64,000 nt of DNA from DAOUJI01 sp965219565 (GTDB taxonomy: Bacteria; Chloroflexota; Dehalococcoidia; Lucifugimonadales; JAGWBF01): contig OZ244780.1 of assembly GCA_965219565.1 (NCBI GenBank), forward strand, positions 558,001 through 622,000, given 5' to 3'. Below the pieces are notes generated by a model that did not search any database, was not told the origin of the DNA, and saw only the letters and a program-made list of their open reading frames with translations. Shown piece by piece: positions 54,428 through 63,344 of this stretch; positions within the stretch are counted from its first letter, which is position 1; the number at the start of each line of letters is the position of its first letter. A program made the position numbers and the translations under genes.

Positions 54428-54895
54428 TCAGCGCCTGAACCTACGCACGCCGCGCCGCATGAACCGCCTGAACAGCAGCGCACCGATGCCCAGGCCGACC
54501 AGGTTGAGGAAGACCAGCTCGCCGTCGCCGGTGATGAGCGGCGCCGCAATCACCAGCGCCACGATCCCCGCCACGACGACCTTCTTCCGCTTCCACCAGG
54601 GCCGCTTCTCAGGGGCCTTGTCAACCGCCTCAACGACCGGCTCGAAGGCCGTCCAGATGGGCAGCCCAATGGCAGCCTCCAGGTGGGTCAGCGCCACGCC
54701 GTGGGAGCAGCCCCCGGTGTGGCAGCGCACCTCGATTCCCTCGCCGTCCGGTCTCTGCCGAAACGCCAGCCCGTCCGACTTGCCGCCGTGACAGATGGCC
54801 GTCGTCGTCCAGAACCAGCCGCGCTCGTAGCTCACCCGGTGCGGAAGCAGGTCTGCGATCCGCCTCGCGCTGGGTCCCGTGTACCGTTCCGCCAT
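54428..54895 (-). CDS. Membrane protein with Cys/His motif
   Basis: 155 residues from the ATG at 54895. Residues 30-75 contain CHGGKSDGLAFRQRPDGEGI then CHTGGCSHG, a possible zinc site resembling primase-type or CHC2-like fingers. Two membrane helices follow near the C-terminus (VVVAGIVALVIAAPLI and LVFLNLVGLGIGALLF), then a basic tail. First gene of the long minus-strand operon. Role unknown. Confidence 0.55.
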   Translation of the reverse strand: MAERYTGPSARRIADLLPHRVSYERGWFWTTTAICHGGKSDGLAFRQRPDGEGIEVRCHTGGCSHGVALTHLEAAIGLPIWTAFEPVVEAVDKAPEKRPWWKRKKVVVAGIVALVIAAPLITGDGELVFLNLVGLGIGALLFRRFMRRGVRRFRR

Positions 54896-55624
54896 GTTCG
54901 TTCCTCTTTCCGTTGCCTGTGTCCGTGAGTCGTCCATGCCGTCTTCGACCTCCTTTGCTGATGTTGAATCCGTGACTCCGTGTTGCCGTTCCGACGACGC
55001 CCGCAGTCCGACAACGAGACGAACGCAGGGAGAGACGCCGGGGTGAAGAAGACGCAGCTCGGCCCAGGGTCAACTCACGAGGAATCGACTTGGGGGAGCT
55101 GCGGTGAGATGGGTGAAACCGACCGGCCTGCAGATCGTCCACAGGGCCGCCCAGTGATAGCGACGCAGCCCTACGAGGTCATCGCAGGCCAGCGTGCGTT
55201 GAAGCTGCGACCCAACCGCGTGACGCTTGTGCCGCAGGCATGAGGAATGGCCGGTGTGCAGGGCGCACTCCGACCAGGGTGGTGTCCGAGGGCCGAAGCG
55301 AGAGACGCATCGCCCAGGGTGTCCCATCTTCCGAACCGGCACCGGGGGAGCAGTGCTCGACCCCTCGACCGGCTCACGCAGCGGGAAGGCGCTTATCCCT
55401 CGTGGAACGCCATCGGGAGAGCAGGGCTCGATCCGTCAGGTCGCTCCGGGTCGGGGATGGACCCTCCAGGTTTCTAGGCACGAAACGCTGGAAAAAGCCA
55501 GAAACTGCGTCAATTATCGCCCGAACGAACGGGCGAATGGAAGCCCCCGGACGGGGCAATCGGCCCCCTGCGCCCGCATTGCTTACCGCCACCCGACAAC
55601 AATGCGACAGGACTTGGACAGAGC
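54896..55624. other. Non-coding leader between two minus-strand operon blocks
   Basis: About 730 bases with no supported ORF. It should hold the promoter of the operon that starts at 54895 and possibly a replication or transfer origin; no iteron array is obvious. A 7-bp inverted repeat (TCGCCCG, 6-base loop, CGGGCGA) lies at 55517-55536. Confidence 0.4.
55517..55536. promoter_or_regulatory. Inverted repeat TCGCCCG-N6-CGGGCGA
   Basis: Perfect 7-bp arms about 90 bases past the stop of the regulator gene at 55625. It could be that gene's terminator or an operator. Confidence 0.3.
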
Positions 55625-56509
55625 CTAGCGCCGCCATATTCCGCAGGTCAGCAGCTTGCGCAGCCACAGTCTCAGCAGCGCCCGGTTCCGCTCCACCCGG
55701 ACCCGATTGAGGTCCCTGTTGCGCTCCCAGAGCTTGTCCCGCCGGTCGAACTGGTCCCAGGGGTACGAGGCCGGGGGCAGCGTCAGCTCGTGCTCCTCGA
55801 TGATGGCGATCTCCAGCTCCAGCATCCGTTCCTGGGCCTCCTTCATGTCCAGCGTCGTCCCGGTCCTGGCGGCCTCCCGGAACTCGTCCCGTGCCTCTCT
55901 CCACTCGACGATCGCGGGCGCGGCGTCGCCGTAGACCCGCTCCTCCCCCTCCTCGGCGTCCCCGGTCACCAGCTGGGGATACGTCCTTGGGGGGACATAC
56001 CTTCGATTCGAGTCAGGCTCAGGGACGCTAGGAGAGGGCGTCTCCGACCCATGCCGGCCCGATTCGAGGGCCACGAGACGCCGCTCCACGTGCCGCATCG
56101 CCCTGGCGTGCTCCTCCCTGAGCGCCTTGACCTCACCCACGACGGCTTCGAGGCCGCCTCGCAGCTCCTTTTCCACAGCGTCCACCCGCTCCACCAGCGC
56201 ATCGACCCGCTCCCGCTGCTGGGCGGCAGCAGAGCCGCCCCCCAGCAGCAGGTGCCGCTCCAACACAGCGGCCATGCGCTCGGTCAACCGACCCGACTCG
56301 ACCGCCCTCGACACGGTGCGATAGCTGACGCCCAGGGCCTTAGCCGCCTTCGCCCCGTCCTCGGCGTCGATCATGTCCATCAACAACGCCTTCAGCCGCA
56401 TCTCCCGCAGGCTGTCCAGGCTCCGGCTCGCCTCGGGGTACAGCTCCTCCTCGTCCATCGGCTCCGTCTCGCCCCGCACCGGCGCTTTGTCCGCTCTCAT
56501 AGCTGCCAT
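55625..56509 (-). CDS. Coiled-coil regulator with HTH motif
   Basis: 294 residues. Residues 40-75 contain an HTH-like segment (DGAKAAKALGVSYRTVSRAV), then a long coiled coil (RVDALVERVDAVEKELRGGL, VKALREEHARAMRHVERRL). The C-terminal 120 residues are charged and helical. This design is common for element-borne transcription regulators. It is divergent from the type IV secretion operon; the 358-base gap between them holds a large nested palindrome, a possible binding site. Confidence 0.6.
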   Translation of the reverse strand: MAAMRADKAPVRGETEPMDEEELYPEASRSLDSLREMRLKALLMDMIDAEDGAKAAKALGVSYRTVSRAVESGRLTERMAAVLERHLLLGGGSAAAQQRERVDALVERVDAVEKELRGGLEAVVGEVKALREEHARAMRHVERRLVALESGRHGSETPSPSVPEPDSNRRYVPPRTYPQLVTGDAEEGEERVYGDAAPAIVEWREARDEFREAARTGTTLDMKEAQERMLELEIAIIEEHELTLPPASYPWDQFDRRDKLWERNRDLNRVRVERNRALLRLWLRKLLTCGIWRR

Positions 56510-56867
56510 TGTCCACTCCTCTCCGGTTCACCCACCGGCGTTCTGTCCACTTTCACAGGGGGCGCTGTCCAACCGTCGTGGAAGGAACCCCGGAGACGAA
56601 GTGCTTACTGGATACGTCCTGTAGGGGCGTTCCCCGCCTGTGCCAGCTTGCCCACGACCCACCCTGCAACTCCTCCACCAAACTCCGATTCCTGTACACG
56701 GGTATGACACCACATCCAGGCCGCCATTTATCAGGCCCTGCGAGGGGGGACTGTCAACGAGCCCGGGCTCGCGCACAGTCCCCCCTCGCGCACCATTCCT
56801 AAGCCGACTTCGACTCCCCAGACTCGACGGCAGGCATCACGACCCCACCTAACGAGGAGGCGAAGAC
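56510..56867. other. Divergent intergenic region between regulator and T4SS operon
   Basis: No supported ORF. Should hold promoters for both directions. Its main structure is the nested palindrome at 56740-56789. Confidence 0.45.
56740..56789. promoter_or_regulatory. 50-base nested palindrome before the T4SS operon
   Basis: Outer arms GCGAGGGGGGACTGT (56740-56754) and its exact complement (56775-56789); inside lies a second perfect 14-bp palindrome CGAGCCCGGGCTCG (56758-56771). It is about 80 bases before the first T4SS gene. No T run follows on either strand, which argues against a simple terminator; a regulator site, attenuator or transfer-origin hairpin are options. Confidence 0.5.
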
Positions 56868-57497
56868 GTGGGAGTTTCATCGACCGTCCGACGGACCATT
56901 GGCAGAGCCGGGGGCGGAGCCAGACGGCTCATACCCCTTGCCGCCGCGCTGCTCCTGGCGGCGCTGGTGGCGATCCCCGCAAGCAACGTCGCCCTGGCCC
57001 AGGCCCCGCCCGGCGACGGCATCGTCCTGGTCAACGCCGACCGGGACTTCGTGGAGCGCAAGAAGAAGGGCGAGTTCGTCGCCCGCCCCACCTTCGACCG
57101 GAAGATAGTCAACCTCTTCTACGCGGTCAGGGACGCTGACACGGGCGATTGGATTTCCGCCATGTACCGGGTGAAGGGCGGGGAGAAGAAGCGCTCAGAC
57201 GGCTGGGAATACTCGTGGGAGTACCCCGACCTGGACGAGCAGCCCGAGCTCGACCCCGACAGGTCCTACCTGCTGGTGATGCTGGCGGAGGCCGAGGACG
57301 GCAAGCGCGGCGACTTCTACGCCGTCGTCCCCATCCATCAGTCGGGGAAGATATGGGACAAGATTCTGTCCGCCCTCAACCCGGCGCGCTGGGCCAAAGC
57401 CCTCGCCGGCTGGGTCATCGAGGGCGTCCACGGCACCCTCTGCGGAGTGGTTGAGCGGGCGTCCAGCGAGGACGCCGACAACTGCCGGGGAGGGTAG
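56868..57497 (+). CDS. Exported protein at head of T4SS operon
   Basis: 209 residues from the GTG at 56868 with GAGGAGG 7 bases upstream. N-terminal signal (LIPLAAALLLAALVAIPASN, then VALAQA). The mature part is beta-rich (RKIVNLFYAVRDADTGDWIS) with two Cys near the C-terminus. No family recognised; position suggests an accessory of the conjugation machine outside the membrane. Confidence 0.65.
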   Translation: MGVSSTVRRTIGRAGGGARRLIPLAAALLLAALVAIPASNVALAQAPPGDGIVLVNADRDFVERKKKGEFVARPTFDRKIVNLFYAVRDADTGDWISAMYRVKGGEKKRSDGWEYSWEYPDLDEQPELDPDRSYLLVMLAEAEDGKRGDFYAVVPIHQSGKIWDKILSALNPARWAKALAGWVIEGVHGTLCGVVERASSEDADNCRGG

Positions 57498-57503
57498 CGG
57501 GGC

Positions 57504-58484
57504 ATGTCCGACATCATCACCGGCACCCCTCCCGACCTCACCTACGCCCACGACCTGGTGCGCCATGCATGGCTCGTCGTCTGGGCCATCACCTCCGCCG
57601 CCCTCGTGGTCATCCTGGGCTGGATGGGGCTGACCCTCATCATGTCTGAGCACCTGGGCAGGTCCCAGGCCGGATGGCGCGAGATGGTGCCTCGGCTCGT
57701 CCTGGGCCTGGTGGCCGCCGCATCGTCCCTCTGGTGGTGCGCCCTGGTGCTGGACGTGGCCGACGCCGTGTCCGGCTTCATCGCCTTCTCCCTGAACGTC
57801 ACCCCCGGAGACGCGCTGCGCTCCACCCTCCACACCCTGATGACGGCGGTGGAGGCGGGGAGCGTGGGCATGGGCCTGCTGCTGGCCGCTCTCTACCTGG
57901 TCTACGGCTTCTTCGTGCTGTACGTGATCGTGCAGATGGTGCTGCGCCTGGCCCTCATCGACATCCTGCTGGCGTTGGCCCCCATCGCCCTGGGGCTGTG
58001 GATTCTGCCCCACACGGCGGGCTGGGGCCGCCACTGGCTCAGGCTGTTCATGACGACCGTGTTCCAGCAGGCCGTCCAGCTCATCGCCTTGGCCCTGGGC
58101 TTCGGATTCCTCAACGAGTTCGCGGCCATCGCCGCCTTCGAGCCGGTGCAGGACCTGATCTGGAAGCTCCTGATGTCCCTGGGGTTCGTCTACATGGCGA
58201 CCAGGGTGCCGTCGATGCTGGGCAACGCGGGCACCTTCGACTCCTGGCTCTCGATGCTCTATTTCGGCATGAACCTGCCCTCCTCGATGGTCAGGTCGGC
58301 CAAGACCATCGGCCTTATCGCGGGCGGGGCCGCCGGAGGGCCGGGAGGCATGGCGGTCGGAGCGATGGCGGCCAGCGCGGGCCTGTCGGCGGCGTCGAGC
58401 GGCCTCAGCTCGGCGGCTTCGATGGCGACCCCATCGGCTGGCGGAGACGGCGGCGGCGAGGCCCCCCGGAGCAGCGACGAGTAG
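57504..58484 (+). CDS. TrbL/VirB6-like multi-span T4SS membrane protein
   Basis: 326 residues, six or so membrane helices (LVVWAITSAALVVILGWMGL, GLVAAASSLWWCALVLDVAD, GLLLAALYLVYGFFVLYVIV, IDILLALAPIALGLWILPHT) and a Gly/Ala/Ser-rich C-terminal tail. LALAPIALGLWILP and WGRHWLRLFMTTVFQQ fit TrbL/VirB6-type channel proteins. Follows the exported protein by 6 bases; GGGGAGGG precedes the ATG. Confidence 0.75.
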   Translation: MSDIITGTPPDLTYAHDLVRHAWLVVWAITSAALVVILGWMGLTLIMSEHLGRSQAGWREMVPRLVLGLVAAASSLWWCALVLDVADAVSGFIAFSLNVTPGDALRSTLHTLMTAVEAGSVGMGLLLAALYLVYGFFVLYVIVQMVLRLALIDILLALAPIALGLWILPHTAGWGRHWLRLFMTTVFQQAVQLIALALGFGFLNEFAAIAAFEPVQDLIWKLLMSLGFVYMATRVPSMLGNAGTFDSWLSMLYFGMNLPSSMVRSAKTIGLIAGGAAGGPGGMAVGAMAASAGLSAASSGLSSAASMATPSAGGDGGGEAPRSSDE

Positions 58485-58643
58485 CCCGACAACAACGACA
58501 ACCCCATGCGGCGCGGACGCCGTTCGCGCCCATCGAGAACGCAAAGGAGGTGGGAGCGATGTGCAGCTAGGCGAGCGGAGACGAGCGGAACCGATAGAGA
58601 CGAGCAAGAGACTCCGAAACGGAGTCCGAGAGGAGAGAAACGA

Positions 58644-58919
58644 ATGGAAGACCTGACACAGACCATATCGAACCTGGTGGGAATCCTGCTGGGCGTCGTG
58701 GGGGCCGTTGGCGTGGGCTTCTTCATCTACGGGGCCTACCTGTACCTCACGGCGTCGGGAGCGCCCCACCAGATGGAGCGCGGCAAGAGCGCCATGATGA
58801 CCGCCCTGGCGGGCATCGTCCTGGCGATGGTGGCCTACGGCGTCGTCGAGCTGGTGATGAACGCGGTCGTGGGATCGCCGGTGGACCCCAACGTTCCCGA
58901 CCCCACCGACAGTGGCTAG
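58644..58919 (+). CDS. VirB2/TrbC-like small membrane subunit
   Basis: 91 residues from the ATG at 58644 (AGAGGAGAG upstream). Two membrane helices (VGILLGVVGAVGVGFFIYGA, MMTALAGIVLAMVAYGVVEL) separated by a short basic loop (HQMERGKSA), the pattern of conjugative pilin-type proteins; no cleavable signal is obvious. The roughly 160-base gap after the previous gene has no gene of its own. Confidence 0.65.
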   Translation: MEDLTQTISNLVGILLGVVGAVGVGFFIYGAYLYLTASGAPHQMERGKSAMMTALAGIVLAMVAYGVVELVMNAVVGSPVDPNVPDPTDSG

Positions 58920-58941
58920 GGCGAGGGGAAGGAGAGAGAGC

Positions 58942-60651
58942 ATGAGAGAACACGAGGTTCCGACCCACGTGCAGGCCGAGGACAGGGTGCTGCTGTGGTT
59001 CACCTTCCCGCAGATCGTGGCGTTGACGGCGGTGTGCGCCCTGTCCTACGGCGCATACCGCTACGCCCCCGTGGGGCCGTCCGAGGTGAGGATGGCGATT
59101 GCCGTCCTGTTCGGCCTGACGGGGATCGCCGCGGTCGTCGGGAAGATAGGCGGTCGGCGGCTGCCCCTGGTGGCCGCCGACCTGTTGAAGTACCGGCTTG
59201 GAGCGAGACTCTACGCCGGGCCGCCGTCCGAGCTGGTGAGAAGCGAGCCGCCCGCGCCGGTCCAGCCGGTGAGGAGCGGCCCCGGCCCCCTGCGGCTGAT
59301 GGCGAAGAAGGCGGGTAAGACCCTGCGCAACCTTCGCCCCAGGCGCAAGAGCCGGGAGAAGGCGGGCGGACGGAGGCCCTTCCGTCCCCATCGCTGGTTC
59401 GGCAAGCCCAGGCGGACGGAGGCCGACAAGGAGAACATCAACGGAAACGGCAAGGACAAGCGCCGGAAGAAGTCGAAGGGCTTTCTCTCGGTCATGGCCG
59501 CCGTCGCTCTCGCGGCGGCGGTCGCCACCATCCCCCAGGCCGCCCTGGCCGACGGCCACGAGCCGTGGCGCGACGAGATCGACTTCGAGCTGACCGAGCC
59601 GGTGGAGGGGCGGCGGATATTCGTCGAGGCGTTGACCGTCTCCGGCGACCGGGCCGCCGTCACCCTGCGGGCCGCCACCGCCCTGGACATCCGGGTGCGG
59701 TCCTTCGGGGGCAGCCAGGGCACGGCCCTGCGCTTCTGGAGGTCGGCGTCCCTGGACGAGGGGGAGAGCATCGACTACTCGCTGCCCCTGCACGGACCCA
59801 CACCGTCCTTCACCGTCTCGTGGGAGGACGCCCTGGGGCAGGCGGGAGCGCTCACGGTTGAGCACGAGCAGATTCCCCATCCCCTGCCGGTCGTGGAGGG
59901 CGAACTCTGCGACCTGCGCGTGACCTCTCTGGGCTGGACGCCGGGGGCCGTCAGCGGCGCGGTGGAGTCGGAGTGCGTGACGCGCATCGAGCACCCGGTC
60001 GAGCTACAGACGGTGGCCGGACACGAGAGCGTCACCGAGACGGCGCTCATGGAGGCCGGGGTTATGGCCATCACGGGGACGGTCTCCGCAGCGACCGGCG
60101 CATCGACGGCCAGCGTCCCCTTCGTCGCGGGCGGCGAGACCCGCTTCCGGCTTCCGGTCGGAGCTGGCGCAGCCGTCCACGCCGTGACCGTCCAGGCCGA
60201 CATCGAGGCGTCCCTCCGCATCCCCATGCCCCCGCTGACCGTGCTCACCCATCACCCGGCGCGGGTCGAGCAGGTCACCAAAACGGTGCACCTCCACCGC
60301 CCGGGGGCCAGCGACTACGACAGCCAGACGGTGACCGTCACCAACGAGGACGGAACCACGGAGTCCGCCACGGCGACGGCCTACGCCCACGTCCCCAGCG
60401 CCACCATCGCCAGGGATGTGACGGTGGAAGTGCTGCACCCGGAGCACGTCAAGGCCGAGGTGGTGGAGCGTTCGCCCATCAGCCGGACCAGAGGCGAGTC
60501 CCTGGCCCTGGAGTCGGGCGTCGGCTCCGACGACCCCTTCCAGACCCTCACAGTGCCGGAGCCTGAGCCGGAGGAGCCGTCCGCCGAGCAGACGCCGGGC
60601 GGCGACCTGAGCGACTGGTTCGACCTGCTCGGATGGGAGTGGCCGTGGTGA
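58942..60651 (+). CDS. PrgI/VirB3-like protein fused to a large beta-rich domain
   Basis: 569 residues from the ATG at 58942 (AAGGAGAG upstream). Residues 1-75 match PrgI-type T4SS proteins (VPTHVQAEDRVLLWFTFPQI, then two membrane helices). A very basic stretch follows (about 110-180; RNLRPRRKSREKAGGRR, KDKRRKKSKG), then a third hydrophobic segment (FLSVMAAVALAAAVATIPQA) with an ALADG cleavage-like site, and about 350 residues of beta-rich, Thr/Val-rich sequence ending acidic (PEPEPEEPSAEQ). PrgI proteins are normally about 100 residues, so this is an unusual fusion. Confidence 0.7.
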   Translation: MREHEVPTHVQAEDRVLLWFTFPQIVALTAVCALSYGAYRYAPVGPSEVRMAIAVLFGLTGIAAVVGKIGGRRLPLVAADLLKYRLGARLYAGPPSELVRSEPPAPVQPVRSGPGPLRLMAKKAGKTLRNLRPRRKSREKAGGRRPFRPHRWFGKPRRTEADKENINGNGKDKRRKKSKGFLSVMAAVALAAAVATIPQAALADGHEPWRDEIDFELTEPVEGRRIFVEALTVSGDRAAVTLRAATALDIRVRSFGGSQGTALRFWRSASLDEGESIDYSLPLHGPTPSFTVSWEDALGQAGALTVEHEQIPHPLPVVEGELCDLRVTSLGWTPGAVSGAVESECVTRIEHPVELQTVAGHESVTETALMEAGVMAITGTVSAATGASTASVPFVAGGETRFRLPVGAGAAVHAVTVQADIEASLRIPMPPLTVLTHHPARVEQVTKTVHLHRPGASDYDSQTVTVTNEDGTTESATATAYAHVPSATIARDVTVEVLHPEHVKAEVVERSPISRTRGESLALESGVGSDDPFQTLTVPEPEPEEPSAEQTPGGDLSDWFDLLGWEWPW

Positions 60652-60965
60652 GGCGATTGCTGACGGCAACCCTTCTGGCCGGGGCTGCGCTGGCGACCAC
60701 CGGCGCGGCCCCGGCAGAGAAGCAGGCCATGCTGGACGCCTTCGACAAGGTGCTCACCGCCATGGCCTTCGCCGCCGCCGGGCTCTGCGTCTTCGCCATC
60801 GTCTGGGCGGGCTTCGTCCTGATGGCCGAGGGCGCGGACGACCGGGGCGGCGGCAGGGCCAAGACCGCCGTCATCATGGCCGTCGTCGGCCTGGTACTGG
60901 TGCTCCTGGCCAAGGCCGTCGCCACGCTGCTGAGAAACGGCCTCGTCCCGTTCGTCACCACCTAG
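60633..60965 (+). CDS. VirB2/TrbC-like small membrane protein
   Basis: 110 residues. N-terminal signal (LLTATLLAGAALATTGAAPA) and two membrane helices (MAFAAAGLCVFAIVWAGFVL, TAVIMAVVGLVLVLLAKAVA), the topology of conjugative pilins. It overlaps the PrgI-like gene's end by 19 bases; a GTG at 60645 is an alternative start. A second pilin-like subunit besides 58644. Confidence 0.65.
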   Translation: MGVAVVRRLLTATLLAGAALATTGAAPAEKQAMLDAFDKVLTAMAFAAAGLCVFAIVWAGFVLMAEGADDRGGGRAKTAVIMAVVGLVLVLLAKAVATLLRNGLVPFVTT

Positions 60966-60985
60966 CGCAAAGGAGAAGAACCGAG

Positions 60986-63253
60986 TTGAAGAAGCTGATC
61001 GAACGATTCAAGAGAGACGGAGCGGAGGGGAGGCCCGGCGAGGCCGCCGCCCCGCAGGACATTTCGGGGGCCGACCCCGCGTCGGCCCCCCAATCCAACG
61101 AACCCGAGGCACCGGCCCCGAAGCCGCCCCTTCCGCTGCCCCTGTTCTTCATGCTGTCCCACCTGGACGACGACGGCCCCGTCCGGCTGGACGGGGTGAA
61201 GCTGGGGGTGTGCGAGGTGATGGGCCTGGAGCTTGACGAGCCGAAGCTCGGCGCATTCGCCGGGGCGCTCAACGCCTGCGATTTCCCCGTGCAGCTCCTC
61301 ATCCGGCAGCATCCGCCGGACCTGGGCGGGCTCAGGGACAAGCTCGGCGAGGCCCAGCCGGAGAACCTTCCCCCGCAGACCGAGGCGGCGTCCGAGTCCC
61401 TTCGCAGGCTTCTGACCGAGCTGGAGGCCCGCGACGGCATCCTCGACCGGCGCTTCTACGCCATCGCCGAGTTCACCCGCTTCGACGAGCTGCGGGGCCT
61501 GCTGGCGCGGGCCGGGCTGTCCGTCCACCCCCTCAGCGGCAGGCGGCTGCGGATGTTCCTCGTGGCTGCGGCGCTTGGAGGCACACCCACGGAGTTCGAC
61601 GAGGACACCTCCGTAGAAGTCGAGGTCAACCGCCGCGAGGTGCGCGTCGGCGACCGCCTGGTCCGCTCCCTCCACCTGGGCAAGTGGCCCCGGTCATTGG
61701 CCCCCGGCTTCCTACAGAGCCTCATGGCGGCGGGAGCGCCGATGGACCTGTCCATCCACCTGGGGCCGATACCCGCAGAGCAGGCGGCCAGGACCCTGGA
61801 GTGGCAGAAGGTCAGATTCGAGTCGGCCCAGTCCCTGTCCTTCAAGCGGGGCCGCACCATGTCCCCCGAGGCCGAGATCGCCCTGGAGGACGTGACCCGG
61901 CTCAGGGACGAGGTGCAGCGCGGGCGGGAGCGCCTCTTTCACTCCTCCCTGTCCATCACCCTGCACGGCAAGGACGAGGCGTCGCTCAAGGAGATGACCC
62001 AGCGTGCGAAGGGACACTTCGCCGCCACCCTGGGCAAGCTCGACACCCTGGCCTTCCGCCAGCGCGAGGGCATTCTCTCCACGCTGCCCCTGGGACTGAA
62101 CGCCGTCGCGGTGTGGCGGACGCTGGACACGTCCAGCCTGGCGAGGCTGTTCCCCTTCTCGCCGCCCGACCTGGACACCCGCAGGGGGACGCTGTACGGC
62201 ATCGACATGCGGGCCTGCGCTCCGGTGGTCTACGACCCCTGGGACGGGACCCACCTGAACGCCAACACCGCCGTCCTCGCAAGGTCGGGCAGTGGCAAAT
62301 CCTTTGCCACCAAGCTGGGCGTGCTCAGGGGCCTGACCAGGGGCGTCACCGCCTATGTCATCGACCCGGAGGGAGAATACGCGGACATGGCCCGCGCTGC
62401 GGGCGGCAGGGTGCTGTCCCCCGGCGTGCCGGGGCAGGGCATGAACCCCTTTGTCATCGACAAGGGGGACAGCGAGGAGCTGTTGCAGCGCATCGGCAGC
62501 CTGAGACGGCTCATCGAGGTGATGGTGGGGGAGAGCCTTGGCGCAGAGCGCCGGGCCTCCCTCGACCACGCCCTGGCGGGCTACTACGCCCAGACCAGGG
62601 AGCGCACCGGCTTCCGGGACTTCTACGCCTACCTCGAAGGGGAGGCGCAGGAGCTGTCGCGGCTGCTGCGGCCCTTCGCCACCGGCAGCCTCCGCAACCT
62701 CCTCTCCGACGAGGGAGACGACCTGCTGGGCAACGAGGCCCTGGTGACCGTCTTCGACCTGCGATTGCTCGAACCGGAGCTGCGTCCTGCCGCCGCGATG
62801 GTCTGCACCGAGACGGTGTGGGCGGCGGCCGCCCAGGACCCCAAGCCCCGCCTTTTGGTTGTGGACGAGGTGTGGAGCATCATGCAGCACCCCGAAGGCG
62901 CGGCCTTCATGGTCAGCATGGCGAAGCGCGCCCGCAAGCACCGCCTGGGACTCCAGTTCATCACTCAGGACGTCCAGGACCTTCTCTCCGAGGACACGTC
63001 GAGGACCATCACCGGCCATTCGGGAAGGGCGCTTTTGCAGAACGCCGCCTTCAAGCTGCTCTTGCAGCAGGACGCGGCGGCCATAGGCACCGTGGGCGAC
63101 GCCTTCGACCTGCCCGAAGACCTCCAACGCTGGCTGCTCTCCTGCCCGCGCGGAGACGGCCTCCTGCTGTCGAAGGGACACCGCTTCCCCGTCCGCATCG
63201 AGGCCACGCCGGAGGAGACGGCAGTAATTGAGTGGAGACCGGGCAGGCACTAG
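60986..63253 (+). CDS. virB4: VirB4/TrbE-type T4SS ATPase
   Basis: 755 residues from the TTG at 60986 (AAAGGAG upstream). Residues 1-60 are Pro/Ala-rich. A VirB4 N-domain precedes the NTPase domain: Walker A ARSGSGKS (K438) and Walker B LLVVDEVWSIM (D627, E628), with the family's ITQDVQDLLSED and GRALLQNAAFKLLLQQ segments. Powers assembly of the conjugation channel. All expected motifs are present. Confidence 0.92.
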   Translation: MKKLIERFKRDGAEGRPGEAAAPQDISGADPASAPQSNEPEAPAPKPPLPLPLFFMLSHLDDDGPVRLDGVKLGVCEVMGLELDEPKLGAFAGALNACDFPVQLLIRQHPPDLGGLRDKLGEAQPENLPPQTEAASESLRRLLTELEARDGILDRRFYAIAEFTRFDELRGLLARAGLSVHPLSGRRLRMFLVAAALGGTPTEFDEDTSVEVEVNRREVRVGDRLVRSLHLGKWPRSLAPGFLQSLMAAGAPMDLSIHLGPIPAEQAARTLEWQKVRFESAQSLSFKRGRTMSPEAEIALEDVTRLRDEVQRGRERLFHSSLSITLHGKDEASLKEMTQRAKGHFAATLGKLDTLAFRQREGILSTLPLGLNAVAVWRTLDTSSLARLFPFSPPDLDTRRGTLYGIDMRACAPVVYDPWDGTHLNANTAVLARSGSGKSFATKLGVLRGLTRGVTAYVIDPEGEYADMARAAGGRVLSPGVPGQGMNPFVIDKGDSEELLQRIGSLRRLIEVMVGESLGAERRASLDHALAGYYAQTRERTGFRDFYAYLEGEAQELSRLLRPFATGSLRNLLSDEGDDLLGNEALVTVFDLRLLEPELRPAAAMVCTETVWAAAAQDPKPRLLVVDEVWSIMQHPEGAAFMVSMAKRARKHRLGLQFITQDVQDLLSEDTSRTITGHSGRALLQNAAFKLLLQQDAAAIGTVGDAFDLPEDLQRWLLSCPRGDGLLLSKGHRFPVRIEATPEETAVIEWRPGRH

Positions 63254-63344
63254 CCAGAGCGAAGGGAGTACGAGACCGATGGACGACCGGCGACGGCGCG
63301 ACTACGAACCGACCGAAGACCCCAATAGCGAAAGGAAGAAAGCC

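Noticed and set aside
57195..59003. 602-codon minus-strand ORF across the T4SS genes
   Set aside because: Shadow frame; His/Gly/Gln-rich translation and the plus-strand genes have clear RBS and domain evidence.
61684..63250. Long alternate-frame ORFs in the virB4 gene on both strands
   Set aside because: Composition typical of GC-rich shadows; VirB4 motifs lie in the frame from 60986.
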